A DNA stretch of 64,000 nucleotides, from assembly GCA_938743325.2 (NCBI GenBank), contig OW568865.1:124001-188000 (forward strand). Direction: 5' to 3'. Every line of letters begins with the position of its first letter. Positions within the stretch are counted from its first letter, which is position 1. Below, piece by piece: positions 29,314-38,517 of this stretch. Made by a program: the position numbers and the translations under genes. The stretch comes from Pycnococcus provasolii. Taxonomy: Eukaryota > Chlorophyta > Pseudoscourfieldiophyceae > Pseudoscourfieldiales > Pycnococcaceae. The notes beneath the pieces are model-generated. The model was not told the origin of the DNA. It worked only from the letters and a program-made list of their open reading frames with translations, and did no database searches.

Positions 29314-30513
29314 ATGGCCACCTTTGTTCGCGTCACCTTGTCGTCACCTGTGGTGGTGCGCCCTTCTCGAACTCCTCCAGCAGGTCGTCGCACAGTGTCA
29401 CATCCACGCCGACTCTCGTTCGCTGTCAAATCCACATCCTACTCGTCCGGTGACTTCACCTTGCGTGCGCGCATTGGAACGCTCAACGCCGACTGGGACC
29501 CCACCAAGAACGAACGAACAAGTGATGAGACCGAGTTTGGCACAGACGGAAATTCACAAGACGAGGCTGGGACGACTCCTCAGCCAGCACAGGCTGCCGC
29601 AACCCTCTACCTCGCGACGTGCGACGTGCCCAGAGCGGGAGACGGAATACCCACCGGCGCGCCCGTGCTCCTCAAAGAACACAACCTGAAAGTTGCCACC
29701 ATCCCATTCGCGACGGAAGAACTCGCGTACGAGAGAATTGCGAGCGTGGGGGGTGGAGGGGGCGCGGTGCGCTACCTAGGATCGTTCGCGAACGGAGCCA
29801 CGAAGCGAGTTTGCGTCCTCTGCTATCCTGGTGGTTCCAGAACGCTCATGACTTTGGCAAGCTGGCCAACGCTCGCGCGAAATGCAGCCGCGATCCCAGG
29901 CGCAAGGTGGCTCGAGCTTGGACGAGCGGCACTTGGCATGCGGACGGAAGCGTCACTCTACACAAGGTCGCTTGTCAGACAGGCGATATTTGCGCTCGCA
30001 AGCCTGCACGCCGCAGGCGTTCAGCACGGACGAATCGACGCAGCGTGCATCGGACTGAGCCACACCAATGTCGCAGACTACGGAAAGTTGCAGGTCGAGC
30101 TTCTACACCTCGACGGCGCAATCATCGCCGAGATCGACGTGGGCGCGTCGCTCGACGATCGGACTGCGGCGCTCCCTCCCGCCTTGCGCGCAAATGACGC
30201 GAGAGAACTTGGCCTTTCTCTGCTCGCCGCGGTGTTCGCAGCTTTTGATCCGGCGGGCGACGACGGCGCCGCTGCCAAGTCCGCCGAAGCTGTTCGCAGA
30301 CTCGCGGAAGGTCCCTTCGCGCCAACTGTCCTGGGTGGTTGGAGGCGACCTTCAGCTGATGCACCAGCACCGTGGGATGAGCTGCGTTCCTACATAGAAA
30401 ATGAGGCACGCTGGGAACGACCTGCCGCGCTGCTTGAGGCTGACGACAGCAAACTTTGGACACAGATAGGCGGGCTGCTCCACGGTGAGCCAGATGTAAG
30501 AAATCTTCTGTAA
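29314..30513 (+). CDS. Plastid kinase-fold protein, probable pseudokinase
   Basis: A 399-residue protein with a Ser/Arg/Pro-rich N-terminus (MATFVRVTLSSPVVVRPSR) fitting a chloroplast transit peptide. The middle and C-terminal parts follow a protein-kinase outline: a VLLKEH strand with the candidate lysine, YLGSFANG hinge-side strands, and LVRQAIFALASLHAAGVQHG for helix E and the start of the catalytic loop. The loop continues HGRIDAACIGL where an active kinase has HRDxKxxN, so the catalytic Asp and metal-binding Asn are missing, and no DFG is visible. It is therefore likely a pseudokinase. Similar kinase-fold plastid proteins of unknown role exist in plants. It converges on CFAP157 across repeat copy B. 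Confidence 0.65.
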   Translation: MATFVRVTLSSPVVVRPSRTPPAGRRTVSHPRRLSFAVKSTSYSSGDFTLRARIGTLNADWDPTKNERTSDETEFGTDGNSQDEAGTTPQPAQAAATLYLATCDVPRAGDGIPTGAPVLLKEHNLKVATIPFATEELAYERIASVGGGGGAVRYLGSFANGATKRVCVLCYPGGSRTLMTLASWPTLARNAAAIPGARWLELGRAALGMRTEASLYTRSLVRQAIFALASLHAAGVQHGRIDAACIGLSHTNVADYGKLQVELLHLDGAIIAEIDVGASLDDRTAALPPALRANDARELGLSLLAAVFAAFDPAGDDGAAAKSAEAVRRLAEGPFAPTVLGGWRRPSADAPAPWDELRSYIENEARWERPAALLEADDSKLWTQIGGLLHGEPDVRNLL

Positions 30514-30588
30514 TGAACTTCCGTTATTTACTGTAATGATGAGTGGCAACGACATCAACGAAAACAAGTCGCAACCGGAGACCTCACT

Positions 30589-30762
30589 ACGCCAACGAAA
30601 GCGCCCTGATCGAGCAATACAACCTTCGAAATCACCTGCGCCATTAACAAAAACGCGCAGTGAATGGCACCGGTGAATGGGCTGAATGGTGAAAGTGAAT
30701 GGTGTGAATGGACGACCGTTGGACAAATAAAGTGTAACTTCTTTACTGAATGAGGGATCTCA
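30589..30762 (-). repeat. Dispersed stop-proximal element, copy B (174 bp)
   Basis: On the minus strand it begins TGAGATCCCTCATTCAGTAA, five bases after the TGA stop of CFAP157, and runs to TTTCGTTGGCGT. The first half carries five spaced copies of CATTCA(C/G), plus one in the leading segment. The second half includes GGTGATTTCGAAGGTTGTAT. It is about 90 percent identical by eye to copy C (48097-48256), and its start matches copy A. Confidence 0.9.
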
Positions 30763-30767
30763 GTCCG

Positions 30768-32354
30768 TCACCTCATGGTTGCACGAACCATTCCAGTTGG
30801 TAGATCTGGTCCTTTCGACCTTAAGAATGTGTCGGCATTTCGCACATTTCGCTTCAAGCTCGAGGCTGCTCGACCCCACGGCTTGCTGCCGTCGTCGAGC
30901 AGCAACGCCAGGCTCCCTCGCCCCGGAGCCGCCTCCGACGTCTGGCTTCCCGTCGTGCGGTATGTGGTGGCGTGCGCGGGCACGCTCGCCTGAAGTGCTG
31001 CCCGTGCCGCGGCGCTGTCCACGGCACCTGCCGCGGCGATGGGCGGCAGCACGAAGCCGCTGTCCGCCTGCGGGCGGCCGATGCCAAGCAGCGACTTCTG
31101 CTTGGTGCTCGTGAAGCTGTGCATGCGCTCGAGCAGGTAGCCGAGCGCGCGCTCGCGCTGCTCCAAGCTGAGCTCTTCGAGGCGTCCGGGCAGCATCACG
31201 AGCTCCGACGCACCCGCGGCTGAGCTGCCGCCGGCAGCCCCTCCCGACGCGCCGTCGACGACCGTGACAATCTGCCTCTTCACATCCTGCAGGCACGTGA
31301 CAAGGAAGCGCACAGCCTCGTCCTGACTGCTCATGAAGCTGTCAAGCTGCTCGTTCTTCTTCACGTGCTCCATGCGAAGAGCCTCGTGGTCGGCCGTTGT
31401 TTGGCTGAGCTGCTTCTCGAGGTCAGCGCAGCGCATCTCGAGCTCGTCCATCTCGTCGTCAGCCTGCTGCAGCCCAGCCTCGTCCATGCGCTTGCTCTCC
31501 TCCTGGTTCTTGAGCTTCTCCAGCAAATTCCGTATCGTCTTCTGGTACACGTGGTTGCGCTTCGCCAGCTCCGTCTCCGTCTGCTTGCTCAGCTCGGCGC
31601 TGCGCCGCATCGCCGCGTGCTCCGCAAGCATGTGCTGGTTCTGCTTCATCAGCTTCTCCGTTTGGCGCGACTGATATGCGAGCTCGCTCGCCATCTGCTC
31701 ATTCTCCAAGATGGTTCTTTTTGTCGTCGTTTCGAGCTGGTTATCCGTCAGCTTCATCATGTTCGCCTTGGTCTCCCGAATCTTCTGCGCCATCTCCTTC
31801 GTGAGCCTGTCCTTCTCCTGCACGTGCTTTCGCTCCAGCTCCGAGACGCGCTCCTCGTTCTGAATGCGCTCATTCTCTAGCAGCTCCGTGAGGTCTTTCA
31901 ACTTCTGCTCAAGCTCCACCTTCTGCTGCTGGAACTCGTACAGCTCCTTGAGCTTGAAGTCCATCTCCTTGATGGTTTCCCGCAGTTCCTCCTCCAGTTT
32001 CGCCCAGTCGCCCTTGAGCTGCACGATGTCCGCCTCGTACTTCTCGACGGTGTCCTCATACTTTTTCTGCAGAGCCGCGTGGTCCTGCTCGAGCTGCAGG
32101 AGCTGCGCCTCCCTCTGCGTGAGCTCTGTGGTGAGGAAGGTGTTGATGTCCTTGAGGTTTTCCTGCTGCGTCTCGAGTTCGTCGTTCAGGCGTAGGTTGT
32201 CTCTGAGCAGACTGTCGCCTCGGTCCTGGTACTTGGACAGTTTGTTTTTGAGGAATCCGATGACGAGTTCGCGCTCGAGCAGTTCCTTTTCCTCCTCGTC
32301 GGGCTCAGGGTCTTCGGCCGCCGGTCCTTTCTTGTCATCCTTCTTCGGCGGCAT
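30768..32354 (-). CDS. CFAP157: Cilia- and flagella-associated protein 157
   Basis: A 528-residue protein that is nearly all coiled coil from residue 25 to 370, with a disordered Ser/Ala/Gly-rich C-terminal part. The start MPPKKDDKKG at 32354 matches the Lys-rich start of CFAP157; a 43-codon upstream extension is Arg/Pro-rich and looks like 5' UTR. Family landmarks are DRLTKEMAQKIRETKANMMK followed soon by ETTTKRTILENEQMASEL, where animal CFAP157 has a very similar TTKR..EN stretch. CFAP157 is a basal-body and axonemal protein required for normal sperm flagella in mouse. The related factor BBOF1 is the main alternative. Repeat copy B begins five bases after the stop codon. Confidence 0.82.
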   Translation of the reverse strand: MPPKKDDKKGPAAEDPEPDEEEKELLERELVIGFLKNKLSKYQDRGDSLLRDNLRLNDELETQQENLKDINTFLTTELTQREAQLLQLEQDHAALQKKYEDTVEKYEADIVQLKGDWAKLEEELRETIKEMDFKLKELYEFQQQKVELEQKLKDLTELLENERIQNEERVSELERKHVQEKDRLTKEMAQKIRETKANMMKLTDNQLETTTKRTILENEQMASELAYQSRQTEKLMKQNQHMLAEHAAMRRSAELSKQTETELAKRNHVYQKTIRNLLEKLKNQEESKRMDEAGLQQADDEMDELEMRCADLEKQLSQTTADHEALRMEHVKKNEQLDSFMSSQDEAVRFLVTCLQDVKRQIVTVVDGASGGAAGGSSAAGASELVMLPGRLEELSLEQRERALGYLLERMHSFTSTKQKSLLGIGRPQADSGFVLPPIAAAGAVDSAAARAALQASVPAHATTYRTTGSQTSEAAPGRGSLALLLDDGSKPWGRAASSLKRNVRNADTFLRSKGPDLPTGMVRATMR

Positions 32355-33187
32355 GGTCTCAGGCGCGTGGAGAATCACACGGACAGAGAGACGGCCGAGG
32401 AGCGGAGGACGGGCGACAGCAGGACGTGCGAGACACACACACAGAGTTACTCGCCCCCGGGCGGGCCGAGACAACACAAACACACCCGAGAGAGAACAGG
32501 TGAGGGGAAGGGGAACGGCTTGAGACCTACTTAAGTTTACCCTTAAAGGTAGAACTACGATAACCTGCCACGATTATGAAGTCCCGTTCGGTGAGAGGGA
32601 AGGGAAGAGGACCACCACCTCTGTAAGTACCTTAAAGGTAGGAGGTGCTTGACTACATAGACTTTCTCGTTGCGTAAAGGTACGTGGGTGGCATATGAAT
32701 GGAACCCGCTCATCAGGCTCGCTGCCCATCACATCGACTGATGCCTGATGGACCCTATGATCCTGTGGACATTTGCCGTGCCCATTTTTCTTTCCTTCGT
32801 CTCCGCATCATCATCAGGCATCAGCTTCCTCCCCTCCCTTTTTATCACGCTCTTCTTTTCTCTCCTCTCGCTCCTTCTCTGCCGTGCCGATCCTCCTTTC
32901 TTCGTCTCATGGTTCCGCCATGTCGAGTTCGGTTTCACTGTACTGTACCAGTTGCCAGTCGGCTCCCAGGCGCCAGGCGCTCGGGAAGGGACTCTCGGCC
33001 ACCACCTTGCAAACACGGCCACACGCGACTGTTAAGGGCCAAGGGCTTCTGTTAGGGTATCGTTCAAGGGAAGTTTAGGGTTGGTACCGTAGTAGGAAGG
33101 CCATGCGATTAGGGTTAGGGTTAGGATTAGGGCTCCACCCGTATCGTCTCGTTGTCTCCTCGGCCTCATCATTCTATTCTCTCTCCG
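32355..33187. other. 833-bp divergent intergenic region CFAP157 / PTRHD1
   Basis: No gene is supported. It contains TACCTTAAAGGTA, a 13-bp palindrome at 32628-32640, with related CTTAAAGGTA words at 32538 and 32671. A TCTTTTCTCTCC-rich pyrimidine block lies at about 32840-32920, and a TTAGGG array shortly before the PTRHD1 ATG. Confidence 0.55.
33108..33132 (+). repeat. TTAGGG array upstream of PTRHD1
   Basis: ATTAGGGTTAGGGTTAGG followed by ATTAGGG ends about 55 bp before the PTRHD1 start codon; one more isolated TTTAGGGTTGG lies at 33073. Its position suits a telo-box-like promoter element. Confidence 0.75.
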
Positions 33188-33694
33188 ATGTCGTCCGCGC
33201 AGGACGAAGACGACGTCGACGAGTCGGTAGTATCACAAGTGTCAGAACTGCCACCCGTGCACCCGCAGCCTCTCTCTCCTCCACACACAGAGCTTGCAAC
33301 CAACCAGGAGCCCATCGTGCAATACGCCGTCATGCAGAAATCCGTGGCGAAAGACCAGCAGTTCAACGTAGGCGCGTGCATGGCGCAGGCGGCGCACGCG
33401 TGCGTCTCCGCCGTGTGGGCGTTCAGAGACCACCCGGAAACAGTCGCGTACTGCAACCACGTGGAGGGCGACATGCGCAAGGTGGTGCTCGAGGTAAAGG
33501 ACGAAAATGCGCTCGTTTCTCTGGCGCAGAAGCTCAAGGACAAGCTTGGCTTAGAGAGCGTTCTCTGGCGCGAACAGCCTGAGAATGTGGTGACGTGTTT
33601 GGCGACGCGACCGACAAGACGAACTGCCGAGCTGAAGAAGCTCTTATCTCGAGCGAAGTGTCGCATGGCGGATAGCGCCGTCGCGTTCACCTGA
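33188..33694 (+). CDS. PTRHD1: Peptidyl-tRNA hydrolase domain protein PTRHD1
   Basis: A 168-residue protein. After a 40-residue acidic, disordered arm comes a PTH2-type fold: QYAVMQKSV, MAQAAHACVSAVWAFRDHPE, GDMRKVVLEVKDENALVSLA, and LWREQPENVVTCLATRP. The last phrase and the HPETVAY helix match PTRHD1 rather than canonical PTH2. PTH2 enzymes release peptides from peptidyl-tRNA; PTRHD1 is a divergent member whose hydrolase activity is not well established. The start at 33188 is chosen because the upstream codons run into the TTAGGG promoter region. TTAGGG-type arrays flank the gene on both sides in opposite orientation. Confidence 0.87.
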   Translation: MSSAQDEDDVDESVVSQVSELPPVHPQPLSPPHTELATNQEPIVQYAVMQKSVAKDQQFNVGACMAQAAHACVSAVWAFRDHPETVAYCNHVEGDMRKVVLEVKDENALVSLAQKLKDKLGLESVLWREQPENVVTCLATRPTRRTAELKKLLSRAKCRMADSAVAFT

Positions 33695-33742
33695 ACTGTA
33701 CGCACTTTGATGTAAAAGAAAAAGGCTGTATTTGCAAGGGAT

Positions 33743-33759
33743 AACCCTAACCCTAACCT
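33743..33759 (-). repeat. CCCTAA tract downstream of PTRHD1
   Basis: AACCCTAACCCTAACCT lies 49 bp after the PTRHD1 stop, opposite in orientation to the array upstream of the gene, and about 150 bp before the next start codon, so it may serve the next gene's promoter. Confidence 0.75.
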
Positions 33760-33909
33760 TTTGCGCGTGCTCCATAGTCCAGACACACGCATGAGGTAGG
33801 GTACATAGACACAGATGTGGTCGGCTGATTTGGTCGGCCCAAAAGGCGTCAAAAAAGATATTGCAAGAACATCCACCCAAACATCCGTCCGTCCGCGCGT
33901 TACTTCAGC

Positions 33910-35758
33910 ATGGCGTTGAGGTGGCTCGCACGCGCGTCGCTACTAGCAACGTCAACGGGCGTTGTTGGCGTGCTCGGATTCTCCGCCGCCGAGAACTCGC
34001 TCGAGCCTGTGAGGCCGCTCGCGGCGTTCATACGAGACTGCAAGAAGAAGAATGACGACGACGCAACGGACAACAACGGGGGCGGGGATAAGGCAATTGC
34101 CGCTGCGAAGGTGGTAGCGGAAAGGCCGAGGGTACTCGTGCTCGGCTCAGGATGGGCCGCTCAGGCATTTGTGAGAGATGTTGACACGCAGCAGTTCGAC
34201 GTGTGCCAAGTGTCGCCAGTCAACTACTTCCTCTTCACTCCACTCCTGCCCTCAACAACAGTGGGCACGACGGAGGTGCGCTCCATTATCGAAAGCAACC
34301 GAGTCATCGCGAGTTTCCGAAACCACAGCCTTTCAAGCCGACTGGCATATATCCTGCGAATGCGCACCCCGCGTGAGGTGGCGTGCGTCGAGGGAGAGGC
34401 GCTTGAGGTGAGTGCCAGCGAGAAACGCGTTCGATGCAAAAACTCCCGTGGCGACGAGTTTGACCTCGAGTACGACAGGCTTATCGTGGCCGTGGGCTCG
34501 CAGTGCAATACGTTTGGCACTCCGGGGGTTACCGAGAATGCACACTTCCTCAAGTCGGTGCGCGACGCAAACACGATACGTGGTGCCGTGATCGACTCGC
34601 TCGAGAGTGCATCGTGCATCACAGAGGCAACGGAGAAGAAGCGTCTCGCTTCCACGGTGGTGGTGGGCGGCGGTCCAACCGGAGTCGAGTTCGCGGCTGA
34701 ACTCGTGGACTACATTCGCAGCGACCTCTCCAACCTCTACGACGAAGCTCGCAATGCGAGAGTCACACTGATTCAGTCAGCCGACCACATACTGAATACG
34801 GTACGTGGAATCAGATGACGAACAACTAAACATGATACCAAATACTGAATACTAACCTTAAATAACGTAAATAATTTTCACGTCGCAGTACGACAAGAAG
34901 ATCTCGGAATATGCAGAGGAGACGCTCGCTCATGCCAACGTTGATGTTGTGACAAATACGCGCGTCCTCGAGGTGAAGGAGAACTGCGTTGTGGTGAAGG
35001 ATAAGAAGACGGGAGTTGTGCGAGAAGTTCCGCACGGCGTCTGCGTGTGGAGCACGGGTGTCGCCTCTCTGCCGTTGACCAAGGCGTTGATGGCGCAGGC
35101 TTCGGGGAACGCGCAGGCGCGCGCGCGAGCTCTCCGCGTCAATGCTGGGCTGGAAGCCATGGGACTGAAAGATATTTGGGCAACCGGCGATGCGGCAGCA
35201 GTCGACAATCCCAAGCTCAGGGCACAACTGAAGGATTTGTTCGCCGAGGCGGATGCTGACAACAGCGGTTATTTGGACAAGGATGAGTACAACAACTGTC
35301 TAGCCATCGCGGCTAGAAAATTCCCTCAGAGTGCTGAGCATATTAGAAAGGTTGCAAAATACTTCGCAGATGCCGACTTGGACCACGACGGAAGACTCAG
35401 TATGACTGAGCTTGACGCAGTTCTCGATGCCGTTGACAAGAAGACGCGCGCATACCCTGCCACCGCGCAAGTCGCGGCGCAACAGGGCAGCTGGTTAGCG
35501 CATCGCTTCAACACTGACGACGTCGGCGCCGGCTTCATCTATCAGCACAAGGGAGAGCTGTGCTACCTCGGAAATGAGAAGGCTGCCGCTGGTCTGGTGG
35601 GATCAGGCAACCAAGAAGTCGTGCTGGTCGGCGAGACGGTGTCTGCCCTTTGGCATGGCGCGTACTTCGCGATGATGCGCGATCAGCGAATGAAGCTCAA
35701 GGTTGGTTTCGACTGGGCCAAGGCGAGAGTATTCGGGCGCGACACAAGCCGGTGCTAA
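33910..35758 (+). CDS. Type II NADH dehydrogenase with EF-hands (NDB-like)
   Basis: Exons 33910-34800 and 34889-35758 join in phase 0 (AATACG/GTACGT...CGCAG/TACGAC) to give 586 residues. The intron carries a clear GAATACTAACC branch site. The enzyme oxidises NAD(P)H and reduces quinone without pumping protons. Two Rossmann motifs are present: VLVLGSGWAAQAFV for FAD and STVVVGGGPTGVEFAAE for NAD(P)H. Two EF-hands are inserted before the C-terminal region (EADADNSGYLDKDEY and DADLDHDGRLSMTEL), as in calcium-regulated plant NDB proteins of the outer face of the inner mitochondrial membrane. The C-terminus FDWAKARVFGRD is the family's membrane-anchoring end. The N-terminus is basic with a hydrophobic stretch, fitting mitochondrial targeting. 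Confidence 0.92.
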
Positions 35759-36088
35759 CGTGTGATGACACGGACCCCCTTATCCTAGAGTATCCTGTCA
35801 ACAAAGCTTTACGTAACATCACTCAAGAATCTCTTTTTATAAACGACAGCCGTATCTTAGACTAAGGTCTTACTATGCGCTGTATGTGGAACCTTGTTAC
35901 CCTTATTCTGCTGAGTGCCAAACCAAACCAACTCAGCTCAGCTCAACTCAGAGTTGGTAATGTCACGCAGCTGCCTCGATTATTCGGGTTTTTGTTTTTC
36001 CTTTCCCACCTCTTTTCCCACCTCTTTTCCCACCTCTTTTCCCACCCCCTCCAACGCCTCCGATCCTCAAGGACTCAATTCTAACTTT
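35759..36088. other. Intergenic region, NDB-like to GT29
   Basis: 330 bp of promoter-like sequence, with CAACTCAGCTCAGCTCAACTCA at about 35928-35949 and a 12-bp pyrimidine tandem repeat just before the GT29 start. No gene is supported. Confidence 0.5.
36005..36047 (+). repeat. 12-bp tandem repeat (CCCACCTCTTTT), 3.6 copies
   Basis: Three exact copies and a partial fourth end about 40 bp before the GT29 start codon. A reading frame through it gives repeated FPTS, but the better start codon lies downstream, so it is probably 5' UTR or promoter. Confidence 0.85.
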
Positions 36089-37449
36089 ATGATGGGGACG
36101 GGCTCGAGATCGGCGCGCTCGTGCTTGAGCGCGCGGTGGTGGCTCTGCTCCGTGACGGTCGTGCTGTTGTCGTGGCCGTGCCCTGAGGTGGTGGTGCTGG
36201 CCGCGCAGGCGCCCCCGACGGACCGCTTGCCTGTGACGCCGCCACAGTCGAAGCGTGTCGCAAACTGCCCGACGTGCCGTCCTCCAGTTGTACCAGAAGA
36301 GTGCTCGTTCGTGCCTAAACTGCTCACGTCGGCGCCGTCGGCGCAGTCGCAGCAGCAAACGGAAGCGGCTGGAGGGCGACGGCGGAGAGAACTTCTCGCG
36401 GTCAAAGATCGCGCAGCCGCGCGCAGCGCGCGAAGAAAGCGTGCGGGGGGAGGAGGAGGAGGCGCAAAGAAGTCATCGGGACCTCGGCAAGCCACATTCA
36501 AACAGCCGGCCGAGCCTGTCGTCGAGGCGATCGACGAAGTCATCAACAAGTGGAGCAAGCTTGACCGCGATCAGCAGCTGTGCGGCATCTTCACGAAGCA
36601 GTGCGCCGAGCGATACGCTTCCGGCGAAACGCTCGGCCTTCCCACTCCGCCCGACAGTGACCCGGCGAGGCGGCACCCGCTGAAGCGTATCTTCAAATCT
36701 GGCAGTATTCCTGACGGCGCGACGAAAACCCTCTTCCCAGACTTGGAGCAGGGCGCTTTTGGCAGCTGCGCGGTGGTTGCGGTTGGAGACAACTTGCTCA
36801 GGGCGAAGCACGGCGAGGATATCGACGCGCACGATACGGTGATCCGTTACAACGCGCCCATGAAGAAATACGCCAGCCAAGTCGGACGGCGTAGCACGCT
36901 CGTTTACTGGAAATTTAGAAGTGGCGAGAAGGAATACGGCCAGGAGGGCGATCTCGGCACGAGCTACTTTACCTTCAAGGAGCCTCCCAAGTACTTCATG
37001 GCCGCATCACCTCAGGAGCAGGCGAAGCTTATTTACAAGGGCAAGCATGTGCTGTGGCCGAGCATGCGCGGCAATGAGCTCTGGATGAAGGCGTATGCGA
37101 CTCACGCTAAGTACGGCGGCAAGGGCATTCGTGCATCTGCGAGCGGAGGTTTCAAGCTCGCAAGCGATATCGTGAGTTCGGGCCTATGCAAGCGCGTAAG
37201 CTTGTACGGCTACAGCAGCGAAGGTGGTGCGAAATACTTCAATCAGAACAAGTGTGAGTGTTGCCTTGCCTTGCCTGTACTTCGAACGAACCACTGTGTC
37301 CATAGGCATTCTGGACAAGCAATCACTAACCTCACACACAACGAAAATACGCAGATGTGAAGCTGGCTCATCTAAGCGGCATAGAGCATTATTCCTTGAG
37401 ACGATTGATGGAGAAGCTAGAAAGCCCGCGCGTGTGCGTGTACGACTAA
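36089..37449 (+). CDS. Sialyltransferase-family (GT29) glycosyltransferase
   Basis: Exons 36089-37253 and 37355-37449 join in phase 1 (AACAAGT/GTGAGT...CGCAG/ATGTG) to give 419 residues. It is a type II Golgi-type protein: a short cytosolic start, one membrane helix (about WLCSVTVVLLSWP), an Arg/Gly/Pro-rich stem, then the catalytic domain. Sialyl motif L includes GSCAVVAVGDNLLR and HDTVIRYNAPM; motif S is GGFKLASDIVSSGLCKRVSL; and the VS-type HYSLRRLMEKLE lies in exon 2. Plants and algae have GT29 proteins, but usually not sialic acid, and some plant members are thought to transfer Kdo-like sugars, so the donor is unknown. The short second exon supplies the VS motif, which confirms the splice. 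The first of two adjacent Met codons is used. Confidence 0.85.
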
Positions 37450-38517
37450 CAACAACGCGTGTGCGTGTACAAAACAATGTACCGAATTCTTTCAAAATTT
37501 ACTTGTACCTAGGATCACCTCCCCCGCACACTTTGGGTGAGCGCACTAAACCCCGCTTTTTTTGGCACTCGACCCCGCTACGGTCAGCGGGGTTAGCGGT
37601 GTAGTACTCCTGACTGAAACCCAAGCGCTTCTACAGGCGTGGACTCGACCTTAAGGGCCTTAAGTTAAGTCACGCTGGAAGTGAGTGTATTGCGGCCTGG
37701 CCGGTTCGGAGCTAGAAGTTGCCCAAGCGCGTCCAATTCTCTGGCTTTAGGGCATACGTAGATTCCTTGATCATATTTATCGAGGAAGAAGTGCCCGGTT
37801 TGCATGCATCCCCAGCAAACCCCGTTTCTGGTGAGGGCGGCAAAACACTGCTGCATATCCAAGTCCGTAGGGTGTGCTCAAGCCACCGCCGGATGCGCGG
37901 ACTCTCTCTAGACACGTTGCTCCAAGAGGAGTACCAAGCAATGCGGCGGAAAATAATTGATGATATTGTTGGATTGCCGTACAAGCAATTTAAGCAGTGA
38001 CGACGTGCGCGGCGATATCGAAATGTCGCAAGGAAAGTGTGAGGGGGAGGTGGACACGTTCAAGAACGGCGGCACCGGCGTCTCTAACTCAGGCGCGACA
38101 CCGACGTGCGGATACCGCCCATCGAGAAGGAATGCGTCCAGATTTCCGCGTCCAAGTGCTGCCTAGAAGCCGTCCGTCCCGTTGGAGGTAGTTCGCTGAC
38201 GTCCATGGCTTCCGTGAGGGTCCGAGTGCCCACGGAGGGCCCGGAAATTTTCTACCCTCGCACAGAATGTGCTCTACGATGGATCCCCAATGACAAGGGA
38301 AAAGAGGAGGAGATCTCAGGCCTCTTCGGCTCTTCTCCTTGCTCAAATCCCGCCGCCAGGGGAAAGACGGCGAGCGAGCGCGTGCACGTGACGCCCACAC
38401 ATCCGCACCACTCGTCACGCTGCTGAGCAGGCAGTCGTCCTGAGTGAGCGAGTGAGTGACTGCTTGTGCTCGTGCTCGTGCTTGTGCTCGTGCTTGTGCT
38501 TGTGCGCGAATACAATA
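37450..38517. other. 1.07-kb intergenic region, possible element remnant
   Basis: No firm gene. A hairpin of ACCCCGCT arms with a 6-nt loop lies at 37572-37593, and CTTAAGGGCCTTAAG at 37650-37664. On the minus strand 37665-37862 a frame of about 65 codons includes CWGCMQTGHFFLDKYDQGIY, which faintly recalls a zinc knuckle; it could be the remnant of a mobile element. Just before UTP20 there is a TGCTCG/TGCTTG microsatellite (about 38463-38502). Confidence 0.45.

Noticed and set aside
38452-38517. N-terminal Cys-rich extension of UTP20 (MSDCLCSCSCLC...)
   Set aside because: It is the translation of a TGCTCG/TGCTTG microsatellite; the Met at 38518 fits family starts better.
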